Shown here piece after piece: positions 1 to 6,960 of a DNA stretch of 14,876 bases; the first letter of the stretch is position 1, and each line of letters begins with the position of its first letter. Position numbers and translations under genes: made by a program. The stretch covers positions 1-14,876 of the forward strand of contig SVKJ01000027.1 in assembly GCA_015068525.1 (NCBI GenBank), written 5' to 3'. The notes under the pieces are model-generated. The model did not search any database. It was not told the origin of the DNA and worked only from the letters and a program-made list of their open reading frames with translations. Origin of the DNA: Oscillospiraceae bacterium. Its GTDB lineage: Bacteria > Bacillota > Clostridia > UMGS1840 > HGM11507.

Positions 1-867
1 TATCATACTTACTGCTTTATCAAATACTTCTTTTGTTTCACAACGGTCAAAAAGTATTGTTTCTGCGCCAAACATTTCAGGAACTTCAGTAAGAACACTT
101 GTTCCGCCCATTGAAATTAAGATATCAGAAACTTCGCCAACCAATGGGTTCGCAGTTATTCCTGAAAGCCCGTCACTTCCCCCGCATTTTAAACCGATTT
201 TAAGTTCGGTAACAGGAATTTCTTCTCTTTTAAATGTAGAGGCGTATTCTTTAAGTTCATTAACAAGTTTAATTCCTTCTTCAATTTCATTAGAAACTGA
301 CTGACAATTTAAGAACTTAACTCTTTTTTCGTTAATTTCGCCTAAAGTTTCTTTAAATAAATCAATATTATTATTTTCACAACCTAAACCAACAACTAAA
401 ACACCTGCGGCATTAGGATGCTTTATTAATCCTTTTAATATTTTCTGAGTAACTTTATGGTCGTCACCAAGTTGAGAACAACCATACGGATGTTCAAAAT
501 GGAAAGTTCCTGTTCTGTCTGCAATAATTTTTGCAGTTTTATTTACACAGCCTACAGTGTTTACAATCCATATTTCATTTCTTATTCCAACGCTTCCGTC
601 TTCCCTTTTATATCCCATAAATGTTGGAATTTTATCAAACTTTTCAAGTTCAAAGAAGTTTGGATTATATGTATATTCCAAGACTCCCGACAAACCTGTT
701 TTCAAGTTATCGGTATGAACTTTATCGCCTTTTTTGATATCGCAGGTTGCAACTCCTATAGGAAATCCGTATTTAATTACTTTTTCTCCTTTTGAAATGT
801 CACACAATGCAGACTTATGACCTGTTGCAATATCGACCTCTACATTATCAAAAGAATTAATTTTCAT
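1..867 (-). CDS. uxaA: Altronate dehydratase, N-terminal 289 residues (partial, runs off the window)
   Basis: Dehydrates D-altronate to 2-keto-3-deoxygluconate in the cytoplasmic galacturonate branch of hexuronate breakdown. Residues 1 to ~95 form the SAF domain, with the segment TGHKSALCDISKGEKVIKYG typical of UxaA. The catalytic part opens with GYKREDGSVGIRN and continues through NTVGCVN and a GLGCENN segment. About 289 of the usual ~495 residues are visible; the C-terminus lies beyond base 1. The ATG (865-867) sits inside the end of uxaB, overlapping it by 11 bases. Its site GAGGTGG (874-880) lies within uxaB codons, so translation is probably coupled. No promoter of its own is seen; it should be transcribed with uxaB. 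The family call is firm. Altronate rather than galactarate as substrate is inferred mainly from the uxaB neighbour. Confidence 0.93.
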   Translation of the reverse strand, partial: MKINSFDNVEVDIATGHKSALCDISKGEKVIKYGFPIGVATCDIKKGDKVHTDNLKTGLSGVLEYTYNPNFFELEKFDKIPTFMGYKREDGSVGIRNEIWIVNTVGCVNKTAKIIADRTGTFHFEHPYGCSQLGDDHKVTQKILKGLIKHPNAAGVLVVGLGCENNNIDLFKETLGEINEKRVKFLNCQSVSNEIEEGIKLVNELKEYASTFKREEIPVTELKIGLKCGGSDGLSGITANPLVGEVSDILISMGGTSVLTEVPEMFGAETILFDRCETKEVFDKAVSMI

Positions 868-2167
868 ATTTTGCCACCTCGTCATAAAGGAAGGTTAAAT
901 CACAGTCCCAGAATTTTTCGTTTGCTAAAATTGCTTTAATATCATTGTTTTTAATAAATTCAATTACTTCGGCATCGTCTGTACCTTTACCTTCTTTGTA
1001 AAGTTTAATCAGACAGTAAAGTGAAAATACTAAATTTTCAGGTATTTTTTCAAGTCTTTTTATGTGTTCTAAAATAGAAGGTAAAACTCTTACTTTAAAT
1101 TTACTTACAAGATTTAATGAGATAGATGACCATAAATGCTTTATGTAAGGATTTTTAAATCTGTCTAAAACAGCATTTGCAAAATCTAAAAGTTCCTCTT
1201 TCGGTAAGTCTAAAGTAGGAATAATTTCTTCAAAAATGCTCTTTTTAATAAAAGCGCTCATTTTTTCGTCATCCATACAGTCTTTTACTGTTTCAAAGCC
1301 TTCAAGCATTGCATAGGCAACTGTTGAAGAATGTGCACCATTTAATATTCTTACCTTTCTTGTTCTGTAGTTTGACATATCGTTAGTCCAGATTACATTA
1401 AGTCCTGCTTTTTTTAATGGGAATTCATCTTCAAATGATTTTTCCCCTTCAATTACCCACAAGTGAAAATATTCGGAGGTATCAAGCATATTGTCTTCAT
1501 AGCCTAAGTCAATATTTTCGCCTCTTGGATAACCTGTAACAATTCTATCAACAAGTGTATTCATAAAGTAGTTCTTTTCTTCTACAAATTTTTTGAAATC
1601 TTCCCCTAAATTCCAGTCATCTGCATACTGAAGAACTATTTTCTTAAGTGTAGAACCATTTTTATCAATAAGTTCACATGGTAAGAATACAAAACCATCT
1701 AAATTATTTTTAAATCTTTCATATAGCAATACTGTTACTTTAGCTGGAAAAGATTTTTGAATTCTGTCAGTTAACATTTCTTCTTTTTCATAAGAAATAC
1801 CTGCTTCGGTAGTATTTGATATAACAAATCTGAAATCAGGATTTTTAGCCAAATCTAAAAAGGCTTTATAATCTTTATACGGGTTTACGCATCTCGAAAT
1901 ACTGTCAATAACAGTTTTTTCAACTTTTTCTTTACCGTCAACTATTCCACGGATTATATGAGTATAAATACAATCCTGTTTATCAAGCATTTCACACATA
2001 CCTTGTTCAATAGGCTGAACAACAACAATGTTGCCACTATATAAGCCTTGTTTATTCATAGTGTCTATCATCCAGTCGCAAAACGCTCTTAAAAAACCGC
2101 CTTCACCGAATTGAATAACAGTTTCTTTTCTTTCCTTCTTGGTATAAATTTCATTGATTTTTTGCAT
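857..2167 (-). CDS. uxaB: Tagaturonate reductase (altronate oxidoreductase)
   Basis: NAD-dependent reduction of D-tagaturonate to D-altronate, the step before UxaA. The 436-residue protein belongs to the polyol-specific long-chain dehydrogenases. A dinucleotide-binding start IQFGEGGFLRAF lies at 18-29, the signature NTLVDRIVTGYPR at 203-215, and KVRILNGAHSS at 271-281 carries the expected Lys271, Asn276 and His279 active-site residues. It is somewhat shorter than the E. coli enzyme (~483 aa), but both domains look intact. AAGGAG at 2176-2181 fixes the ATG at 2165-2167. The gene is first in the operon with uxaA and is divergent from an AraC-type regulator. A minus-strand -10 (TATAAT, 2223-2228) with a weak -35 suggests activator dependence. 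Confidence 0.95.
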   Translation of the reverse strand: MQKINEIYTKKERKETVIQFGEGGFLRAFCDWMIDTMNKQGLYSGNIVVVQPIEQGMCEMLDKQDCIYTHIIRGIVDGKEKVEKTVIDSISRCVNPYKDYKAFLDLAKNPDFRFVISNTTEAGISYEKEEMLTDRIQKSFPAKVTVLLYERFKNNLDGFVFLPCELIDKNGSTLKKIVLQYADDWNLGEDFKKFVEEKNYFMNTLVDRIVTGYPRGENIDLGYEDNMLDTSEYFHLWVIEGEKSFEDEFPLKKAGLNVIWTNDMSNYRTRKVRILNGAHSSTVAYAMLEGFETVKDCMDDEKMSAFIKKSIFEEIIPTLDLPKEELLDFANAVLDRFKNPYIKHLWSSISLNLVSKFKVRVLPSILEHIKRLEKIPENLVFSLYCLIKLYKEGKGTDDAEVIEFIKNNDIKAILANEKFWDCDLTFLYDEVAKYEN

Positions 2168-2192
2168 AATTTTTTTCTCCTTATAAAAAACA

Positions 2193-2221
2193 TTGACTGA
2201 TTTTCTATTTTCTGATATATT
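2193..2221 (+). promoter_or_regulatory. Promoter of the AraC-family regulator
   Basis: TTGACT (2193-2198), a 17-base spacer and TATATT (2216-2221) give a near-consensus sigma-A promoter. The predicted start near 2228 leaves a leader of about 70 bases, and all three phased TGAC sites fall inside that leader, where bound regulator could repress its own gene. Confidence 0.55.
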
Positions 2222-2222
2222 A

Positions 2223-2251
2223 ATTATAATAACTATTTTGACTTTAATCTA
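2223..2251 (-). promoter_or_regulatory. Candidate uxaBA promoter
   Basis: On the minus strand there is a perfect TATAAT (2228-2223) with a 17-base spacer to TAGATT (2251-2246), which matches the -35 consensus at only 3 of 6 positions. A good -10 with a poor -35 fits an activator-dependent promoter. One of the TGAC repeats (2239-2242) lies in its spacer. Confidence 0.5.
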
Positions 2252-2286
2252 TAGCGATAATGACATATTGTTGAATTATTTTGACA
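2234..2286 (+). promoter_or_regulatory. Three phased TGAC direct repeats, candidate AraC-family operator
   Basis: TATTTTGAC occurs at 2234-2242 and 2277-2285, with a weaker copy, ATAATGAC, at 2257-2264 between them. The TGAC cores start at 2239, 2261 and 2282, so spacing is 22 and 21 bases, two helical turns. AraC-family proteins commonly bind direct repeats spaced about 21 bases. Position relative to the two promoters fits activation of uxaBA and autorepression. No other copy of this exact arrangement was seen in the window. Confidence 0.45.
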
Positions 2287-2299
2287 TTGGAGAATAATT

Positions 2300-3145
2300 A
2301 TGTTTAACGAAAAAGTTGTTTTTACAAACCCAAATATTCCTGTTCTTGCAAGAGTATGTTCAGGCAGATTGAATGATTTTCATATTCATTCGGAAATTGA
2401 ACTGATAAGTATCCTTTCCGGTTCTATGACAATAAAAACAGAATCAGAAACATATAAGGCATCCAAAGGCGAAGTTCTTTTTATAAACAGCAATATTCCT
2501 CACTCAACCGTCGATGTTGACTCTGATTTTTCCGGAAGACTCGTGCAATTCCGTATGCCTTCAGTCACCAATGGAAATCTTGGATATTTATTTCAGTATT
2601 TCAACAACTGGGGAACTCCGGCATATATGTTCTCAAAATCAGATGACAGTAAATTAATTGCTGAGTGCATTAATAAAATTTTAACTGAAAAAAACACGAA
2701 TGATATCGCTGGTGAATACTACATAACATCAAACATGTATATGATACTTTCACTTCTTTATAAAAAAAATCTATTCGGAGATACAGAGAAACTTCTTAAC
2801 AACAAAAAAGAAATCGAAAGACTTCTCCCTGTACTTGAATATATAGATTCTCATTACCACGAAAGCATTTCAATTGATGACTTAAGCAGTATTCTTAATC
2901 TTAATGAATATTATTTTTGTCGTTTTTTCAAAAAAGTTATGGGCAACACAGCAATCAACTACATCAATTTTGTAAGAACATATTATGCAAAAAAACTTTT
3001 ATTTACAGACAAAACAATACTTGATATATCTATGGAAACCGGTTTTTCATCCGTTTCATATTTCAGTAAAATATTCAAAAAACATTTTCAATATTCACCG
3101 TCAGATTATAAAAAGATTGCAGGACGGGCAGATAATTTAATATAA
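2300..3145 (+). CDS. AraC-family transcriptional regulator, probably of the hexuronate genes
   Basis: A 281-residue cytoplasmic regulator. The N-terminal half is a cupin-type effector domain with the usual DFHIHSEIELISILSG start (His28, His30, Glu32). The C-terminal ~95 residues are a double helix-turn-helix of AraC/XylS type. The first helix-turn-helix is around ISIDDLSSILNLNEYYFCRFFKK; the second includes the family signature DISMETGFSSVSYFSKIFKKHF and the closing SPSDYKK. The start is supported by TTGGAG (2287-2292) eight bases before ATG. It is divergent from uxaBA over a 132-base region with candidate operators, so a hexuronate or breakdown intermediate is the likely effector. That assignment is inference from position; the sequence alone gives only the family. 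Confidence 0.85.
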   Translation: MFNEKVVFTNPNIPVLARVCSGRLNDFHIHSEIELISILSGSMTIKTESETYKASKGEVLFINSNIPHSTVDVDSDFSGRLVQFRMPSVTNGNLGYLFQYFNNWGTPAYMFSKSDDSKLIAECINKILTEKNTNDIAGEYYITSNMYMILSLLYKKNLFGDTEKLLNNKKEIERLLPVLEYIDSHYHESISIDDLSSILNLNEYYFCRFFKKVMGNTAINYINFVRTYYAKKLLFTDKTILDISMETGFSSVSYFSKIFKKHFQYSPSDYKKIAGRADNLI

Positions 3146-3233
3146 AAAAGAAGATATTTTTAGATAATACTTTTTACATCAACCGATATTCAATTATCCG
3201 ATAAAATGTGAAAAGCAACAATATCTTTATAAC

Positions 3234-3260
3234 AAAAAGAGGCTGTATAAGCCCCTTTTT
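3234..3260 (+). terminator. Rho-independent terminator after the AraC-family gene
   Basis: AAAAAGAGGCT (3234-3244) pairs with AGCCCCTTTTT (3250-3260) with one A/C mismatch and a short loop. A T-rich run follows. It lies 89 bases after the stop codon of the regulator. Confidence 0.6.
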
Positions 3261-3340
3261 CTTTCATATGCTACTTTATAATTCTTGCAGCAAAATCTAT
3301 TGATTTATCTGCTAAAATATTCTCTTTCATATTTATCACC

Positions 3341-3376
3341 AATGAAATTATATTATCAAACTTACATAATTTCATT
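3341..3376. repeat. Inverted repeat next to the 60-bp repeat
   Basis: AATGAAATTAT (3341-3351) and ATAATTTCATT (3366-3376) are perfect reverse complements around a 14-base loop. The right arm ends where the first 60-bp repeat begins, so it may be part of the same repeated unit. No T-run follows, so it does not look like a terminator. Confidence 0.55.
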
Positions 3377-3435
3377 TATTAATTATTCATCAGCGAAGCG
3401 GTTTCATCATTCATTATTCATTAAAAAATCCTGTC
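3376..3435. repeat. 60-bp direct repeat, copy 1
   Basis: Bases 3376-3435 match 3546-3605 at 59 of 60 positions; the one difference is T3402 versus C3572. The unit holds ATTCAT-type short repeats around GAAGC-G-GYTTC and runs into a hairpin arm. In this copy the hairpin is complete (AAAAATCCTGTC, TTTC loop, reverse complement, 3424-3451) and looks like a bidirectional terminator. It then reads GTTTTGG, as the tRNA-flanking copy does. Confidence 0.8.
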
Positions 3436-3489
3436 TTTCGACAGGATTTTTGTTTTGGAAGATGCGAATGATTTAGATGCCACATACAA

Positions 3490-3507
3490 TCCCCCGAATT
3501 CGAGGGA
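3490..3507. repeat. Short imperfect palindrome
   Basis: TCCCCCGAATTCGAGGGA reads almost the same on both strands, with one mismatched pair. It sits between the two 60-bp repeats in DNA with no gene. Its function is unknown; it could form a small hairpin. Confidence 0.4.
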
Positions 3508-3545
3508 ATTAAAATCAGTATCTTGCCTAAGCAAAACTACAACAA

Positions 3546-3605
3546 TTATTAATTATTCATCAGCGAAGCGGCTTCATCATTCATTATTCATTAAAAAATC
3601 CTGTC
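3546..3605. repeat. 60-bp direct repeat, copy 2 (split by a 64-bp insertion)
   Basis: Same unit as 3376-3435, but after CCTGTC (3600-3605) the hairpin is interrupted. Sixty-four bases (3606-3669) intervene before TTTCGACAGG resumes, and the interruption ends with a second near-copy of the left hairpin arm (AAAAAATCCTATC). The added DNA contains AATGAATGATGAAT-type sequence in inverted orientation to the repeat. This looks like an insertion or tandem slippage event inside the tRNA-flanking repeat. Confidence 0.75.
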
Positions 3606-3655
3606 GAACCTAATGAATGATGAATATTGAATAATGAAAAATGAATAATACAAAA

Positions 3656-3688
3656 CAAAAAATCCTATCTTTCGACAGGATTTTTGTT
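3656..3688 (-). terminator. tRNA-Met terminator
   Basis: On the minus strand the RNA reads AUCCUGUC-GAAA-GAUAGGAU followed by a U-tract, immediately after the tRNA CCA end. The one mismatch seen on the plus strand (A3667/C3676) becomes a G-U pair on the minus strand, which supports minus-strand function. The GAAA loop is a stable GNRA tetraloop. Confidence 0.75.
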
Positions 3689-3689
3689 T

Positions 3690-3766
3690 TGGTAGCGGCG
3701 AGTGGACTTGAACCACCGACCGTACGGGTATGAACCGTATGCTCTAGCCAACTGAGCTACACCGCC
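3690..3766 (-). tRNA. tRNA-Met (anticodon CAU), elongator type
   Basis: The minus strand folds as a complete cloverleaf. The acceptor stem GGCGGTG (3766-3760) pairs with CGCCGCT, with a G1-U72 wobble. The D-stem is GCTC/GAGC. The anticodon stem TACGG/CCGTA holds loop TTCATAC (anticodon CAT), and the T-stem GGTGG/CCACT holds loop TTCAAGT. A73 and an encoded CCA (3692-3690) follow. The anticodon stem lacks the three G-C pairs of initiator tRNA, so it is not fMet. A lysidine-modified tRNA-Ile2 also has a genomic CAU anticodon; the acceptor sequence favours Met, but this is not proven. Confidence 0.92.
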
Positions 3767-3803
3767 AAATATTTAATAATATTCAATTAATGAACACTAT
3801 GAT

Positions 3804-3832
3804 AGTATATCCTAAACTTACCTTTTTGTCAA
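3804..3832 (-). promoter_or_regulatory. tRNA-Met promoter
   Basis: On the minus strand TTGACA (3832-3827), a 17-base spacer and TATACT (3809-3804) give a near-perfect sigma-A promoter. Transcription should start about 30 bases before the mature tRNA end. Confidence 0.8.
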
Positions 3833-3868
3833 TATATTTTTTAAAAAAAATTATATTTTTAATTTATA

Positions 3869-3897
3869 TTGTTAAAAGTATTTTTTTATGATATGAT
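3869..3897 (+). promoter_or_regulatory. Promoter of the rsmA-mnmA-hydE run
   Basis: TTGTTA (3869-3874), a 17-base spacer and TATGAT (3892-3897) lie about 30 bases before the rsmA start codon. No other promoter was found before mnmA or hydE, which favours one transcript. Confidence 0.55.
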
Positions 3898-3927
3898 AAA
3901 AATGATTACAATTATTAAGGAGAAACT

Positions 3928-4770
3928 ATGGAAAACTTAACAGATATTTCAGTTATAAAAAAAATATGTGCTAAATACGGGTTCAAATTCAAAAAAGGGT
4001 TTGGGCAGAATTTCTTATGCGATGAGGAAATTGTTAATAATATTATATTAAATTCAGGTATTAATAAAGATACCTCAGTTATAGAAATCGGTCCCGGTTT
4101 TGGTAGTTTGACACAATCCTTACTAAAATATGCAAAAAAGGTTACATCAATTGAAATAGACTCATCTTTAATACCTGTTTTAGAGGACTTATTCTCTTCT
4201 TATGATAATTTTAATCTTATAAACTGTGATGTTTTAAAATTTGATTTAAATTCTATTATTGATGATAATACTGTTTTAGTAGCCAATCTTCCTTATTATA
4301 TTACAACACCGATTTTAACTTATCTTTTAGAAGGAAGGTATAATTTAAAATCTATTACTGTTATGGTGCAAAAAGAGGTTGCCAAAAGACTTGTTGCCCT
4401 TCCGGGAACAAAAGATTATGGTGCTATTACCTGCCTTGTCAATTATTACAGCGATGCTAAAATTGTTGTTGATGTCCCAAAAGATTCATTTATCCCTGCT
4501 CCAAATGTTGACTCTGCAGTTGTTAAACTTGATATACTAAAAGAGCCAAGAGTTAATCCAAAAAGTGAAAAAAATATGTTCAAACTAATAAAGGCATCTT
4601 TTAATCAAAGAAGAAAAACCTTTTTAAATGGTATAGCAAACAGTAAAATAACCTCGCTTTCAAAAAACGAACTTGAAAATGTCATTTTATCTTTAGGTTA
4701 TGATATAAATTTAAGAGGCGAAACTTTATCAGTAGAAGATTTTGCAAAAATTTCTGATGAAATTTTTTAA
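3928..4770 (+). CDS. rsmA: 16S rRNA (adenine1518-N6/adenine1519-N6)-dimethyltransferase
   Basis: KsgA/RsmA dimethylates two adjacent adenosines in helix 45 of 16S rRNA during 30S assembly, using S-adenosylmethionine. The 280 residues match the family length. GFGQNFLCD (24-32) is the N-terminal RsmA signature, IEIGPGFGSLT (52-62) the AdoMet-binding loop and NLPYYI (120-125) the catalytic NLPY motif of N6-adenine methyltransferases. The C-terminal region includes FNQRRKTFLNGI. AAGGAG (3917-3922) precedes ATG by five bases. It begins the plus-strand run; mnmA follows after 21 bases. Confidence 0.97.
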   Translation: MENLTDISVIKKICAKYGFKFKKGFGQNFLCDEEIVNNIILNSGINKDTSVIEIGPGFGSLTQSLLKYAKKVTSIEIDSSLIPVLEDLFSSYDNFNLINCDVLKFDLNSIIDDNTVLVANLPYYITTPILTYLLEGRYNLKSITVMVQKEVAKRLVALPGTKDYGAITCLVNYYSDAKIVVDVPKDSFIPAPNVDSAVVKLDILKEPRVNPKSEKNMFKLIKASFNQRRKTFLNGIANSKITSLSKNELENVILSLGYDINLRGETLSVEDFAKISDEIF

Positions 4771-4791
4771 CTGTCGGAAAGGAACCATAAA

Positions 4792-5850
4792 ATGAAAAAA
4801 GCTATTATTGCAATGAGTGGCGGAGTTGACAGTTCAGTTGCCGCATATCTTATAAAGCAGTCAGGATTTGATATTAAAGGAGTTACTTTAAAATTACATT
4901 CAGATAAAACCTCAGATCCGTCCTGTTGTACTGAGCAGGATATTATTGATGCCAAAAGCATTTGTGACAGTCTTTTGATACCTCATGAAGTTATAAATTT
5001 TACTGACGATTTTAACAAAAAAGTTATTGATAATTTTGTCAACACATATATTGAAGGCGGAACACCTAATCCCTGCATTGAATGTAACCGACATATAAAA
5101 TTTAAAAAGTTACTTGATATGGCAAAAGAGGAAAATTTTGATTATGTTGTTACAGGGCATTACGCCAAAGTAGAGTTTGATGAAAAATCAGGTAAATTCT
5201 TACTTAAAAAAGCAGTTGACCACTCAAAAGACCAAAGTTATGTTCTTTACTCTTTAACCCAAAAGCAATTATCTAAAATTTTATTTCCATTAGGAGATAT
5301 GACAAAAGAAGAAATAAGAAACTTAGCAGAAAGTCTTAATTTCGTTAATGCAAAAAAATCAGACAGTCAGGATATTTGCTTTGTTAAAGATACAGGTTAT
5401 GCTGAATTTATTGAAGAATATACAGGCAAAAAAAGCAAACCCGGAAAGTTTATTGATTTAGCAGGAAATGTTTTAGGACAACATAAAGGAATTATAAATT
5501 ACACCATCGGTCAACGAAAAGGGTTGGGGCTTTCTTTAAAAGAGCCGATGTTTGTATGTGAAAAGGATATAAAGAATAATCAGGTTATTTTAGGGTACCA
5601 AAAAGACTTATTTAAAGATAGTCTTGTTGCGGAAAACGTTAACTTTATACCTTTTGAAGTTCTAAATGAAAGCATCAGGGTTACAGCTAAAACAAGATAC
5701 TCTCAAAAAGAAGAACCTGCCACAATTACACCAATGGAAGACGGAAAAGTTTTTGTTAAATTTGATTCTCCTCAAAGAGCAATAACAAAAGGTCAGGCAG
5801 TTGTTTTTTATGATAATGATATTGTAGTAGGCGGAGGTACAATCTGTTAA
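4792..5850 (+). CDS. mnmA: tRNA-specific 2-thiouridylase
   Basis: Adenylates and thiolates position 2 of wobble uridine-34 in tRNA-Lys, -Glu and -Gln, taking sulfur from a cysteine desulfurase relay. The 352-residue protein has the PP-loop SGGVDSS at 9-15, the TPNPCIECNRHIKF segment (91-104) with Cys98 at the catalytic-nucleophile position, HSKDQSYVLYSL (144-155), and SDSQDICFV (190-198) with Cys196 as the second catalytic cysteine. C-terminal beta-barrel sequence (YTIGQRKGLGLS, then FDSPQRAITKGQAVVFYD) is complete. GGAAAGGA (4776-4783) sets the start. It is probably co-transcribed with rsmA; hydE begins one base after its stop codon. No sulfur-relay gene is in the window. Confidence 0.97.
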   Translation: MKKAIIAMSGGVDSSVAAYLIKQSGFDIKGVTLKLHSDKTSDPSCCTEQDIIDAKSICDSLLIPHEVINFTDDFNKKVIDNFVNTYIEGGTPNPCIECNRHIKFKKLLDMAKEENFDYVVTGHYAKVEFDEKSGKFLLKKAVDHSKDQSYVLYSLTQKQLSKILFPLGDMTKEEIRNLAESLNFVNAKKSDSQDICFVKDTGYAEFIEEYTGKKSKPGKFIDLAGNVLGQHKGIINYTIGQRKGLGLSLKEPMFVCEKDIKNNQVILGYQKDLFKDSLVAENVNFIPFEVLNESIRVTAKTRYSQKEEPATITPMEDGKVFVKFDSPQRAITKGQAVVFYDNDIVVGGGTIC

Positions 5851-5851
5851 A

Positions 5852-6898
5852 ATGACAGTTTTTGAAATAATCGATAATTTGTATTTAAAAAGTGATATTT
5901 CCCATTCGGAATGTGTATCATTATTAAATGAATATAAAAATGATAAAGTAAGAGAATATTTATTTTCCAAATCCGCTTATATAACTGAGAAAATATTTAA
6001 TAAAAAAATTTATATAAGAGGCTTAATAGAATATTCAAATTACTGCAAGAATGACTGTTTCTACTGTGGAATAAGAAAAAGCAATCAAAACCTTGAAAGA
6101 TACAGACTTAATAAAGAAGAAATTCTTACCGCTTGTAAAAACGGATATGAATTAGGTTTTCGTACCTTTGTTCTGCAAGGTGGAGAAGATGGTTATTTTA
6201 ATGATGAATTAACCTGTGAAATTATATCCGAAATAAGAAACAAATACCCTGATTGTGCCATTACTCTTTCTATGGGCGAAAAAAGTTACGAATCATATAA
6301 AAAATTCTACGACTCAGGTGCTAACAGGTATCTTTTAAGGCACGAAAGTATAAATCCTTTACACTATAGTAAACTACACCCTGAGAGCCTTAATATTACC
6401 TCAAGAGTCAGATGCCTTAAAGACTTAAAGGAAATAGGCTATCAGGTTGGATGTGGTTTCATGGTTGGCTCTCCGTATCAGACGGTAGACAACATAGCGG
6501 AAGACATTATATTCATTAAAGAATTTAAACCGCATATGATTGGCATAGGTCCGTTTATACCTCATATTGATACTCCGTTTAAAAATTTTGAATGTGGAGA
6601 TTACAGGCTATGCACATTTATTATAGCTATTTTAAGACTTATAAATAACTCTGCTTTAATTCCTGCTACTACTGCTCTCAATTCAGTTAACAAAAACGGA
6701 AGAAAAGAAGGCATTTTAGCCGGTGCAAATGTTATAATGCCTAACCTATCTCCTTTTGATGTAAGGGATAAATATAATTTATATAACGGAAAATTAAGTA
6801 CGGGAATTGAAGGTGCAGAAAGTCTTGAAGGTTTAAAAAAAGAACTTGAAAGCATAGGCTTTGTTATTTCAACTAAACGTGGAGATTATATTGAATGA
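5852..6898 (+). CDS. hydE: [FeFe]-hydrogenase H-cluster maturase, radical SAM protein HydE
   Basis: HydE is one of three maturases (HydE, HydF, HydG) that build the diiron subcluster of [FeFe] hydrogenase. The 348-residue length is typical. The radical SAM cluster motif is Cys65-x3-Cys69-x2-Cys72 (YCKNDCFYCGI), followed by the ERYRLNKEEIL, FVLQGGEDGYF, RHESINPLHYSKLHP and GFMVGSPYQT segments typical of HydE and its PylB/BioB relatives. ATG begins one base after the mnmA stop. GGAGG (5833-5837) lies 14 bases upstream inside mnmA, rather far, so coupled translation is likely. A hydrogenase, hydF or hydG is not nearby, so the partners must be elsewhere. PylB is the main alternative; HydE is favoured by overall similarity as I recall it. 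Confidence 0.85.
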   Translation: MTVFEIIDNLYLKSDISHSECVSLLNEYKNDKVREYLFSKSAYITEKIFNKKIYIRGLIEYSNYCKNDCFYCGIRKSNQNLERYRLNKEEILTACKNGYELGFRTFVLQGGEDGYFNDELTCEIISEIRNKYPDCAITLSMGEKSYESYKKFYDSGANRYLLRHESINPLHYSKLHPESLNITSRVRCLKDLKEIGYQVGCGFMVGSPYQTVDNIAEDIIFIKEFKPHMIGIGPFIPHIDTPFKNFECGDYRLCTFIIAILRLINNSALIPATTALNSVNKNGRKEGILAGANVIMPNLSPFDVRDKYNLYNGKLSTGIEGAESLEGLKKELESIGFVISTKRGDYIE

Positions 6899-6919
6899 AA
6901 AGTGTAAAATGCAAAATGA

Positions 6920-6959
6920 TAAATAGCAGGTGGATTCTTAAAAATCCACCTGCTATTTA
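6920..6959. terminator. Perfect 17-bp hairpin between convergent genes, probable bidirectional terminator
   Basis: The arms 6920-6936 and 6943-6959 are exact reverse complements around a 6-base loop (CTTAAA), with TAGCAGGTGGATT as the core. It fills the gap between the hydE stop (6898) and the tcdA stop (6961). A clean U-tract is missing on both sides, so it may act as an mRNA 3' end stabiliser as well as, or instead of, an intrinsic terminator. Confidence 0.65.
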
Positions 6960-6960
6960 A

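Noticed and set aside
457..795. Plus-strand open frame of 112 residues
   Set aside because: It lies entirely antisense to uxaA, which has clear family motifs; no ribosome-binding site.
3285..3476. 63-residue plus-strand open frame in the repeat region
   Set aside because: It runs through the inverted repeat, the 60-bp repeat and the terminator hairpin, has no ribosome-binding site and shows no protein-like composition.
3453..3482. Decayed tRNA 3' end after the first terminator copy
   Set aside because: TGGAAGATGCGAATG is only loosely like the tRNA-Met 3' end. No T-arm can be folded at the right distance, so similarity beyond GTTTTGG is probably chance.
3376..3605. CRISPR array
   Set aside because: Only two copies, 60 bp long with a 110-base gap, and a terminator inside; no spacer periodicity.
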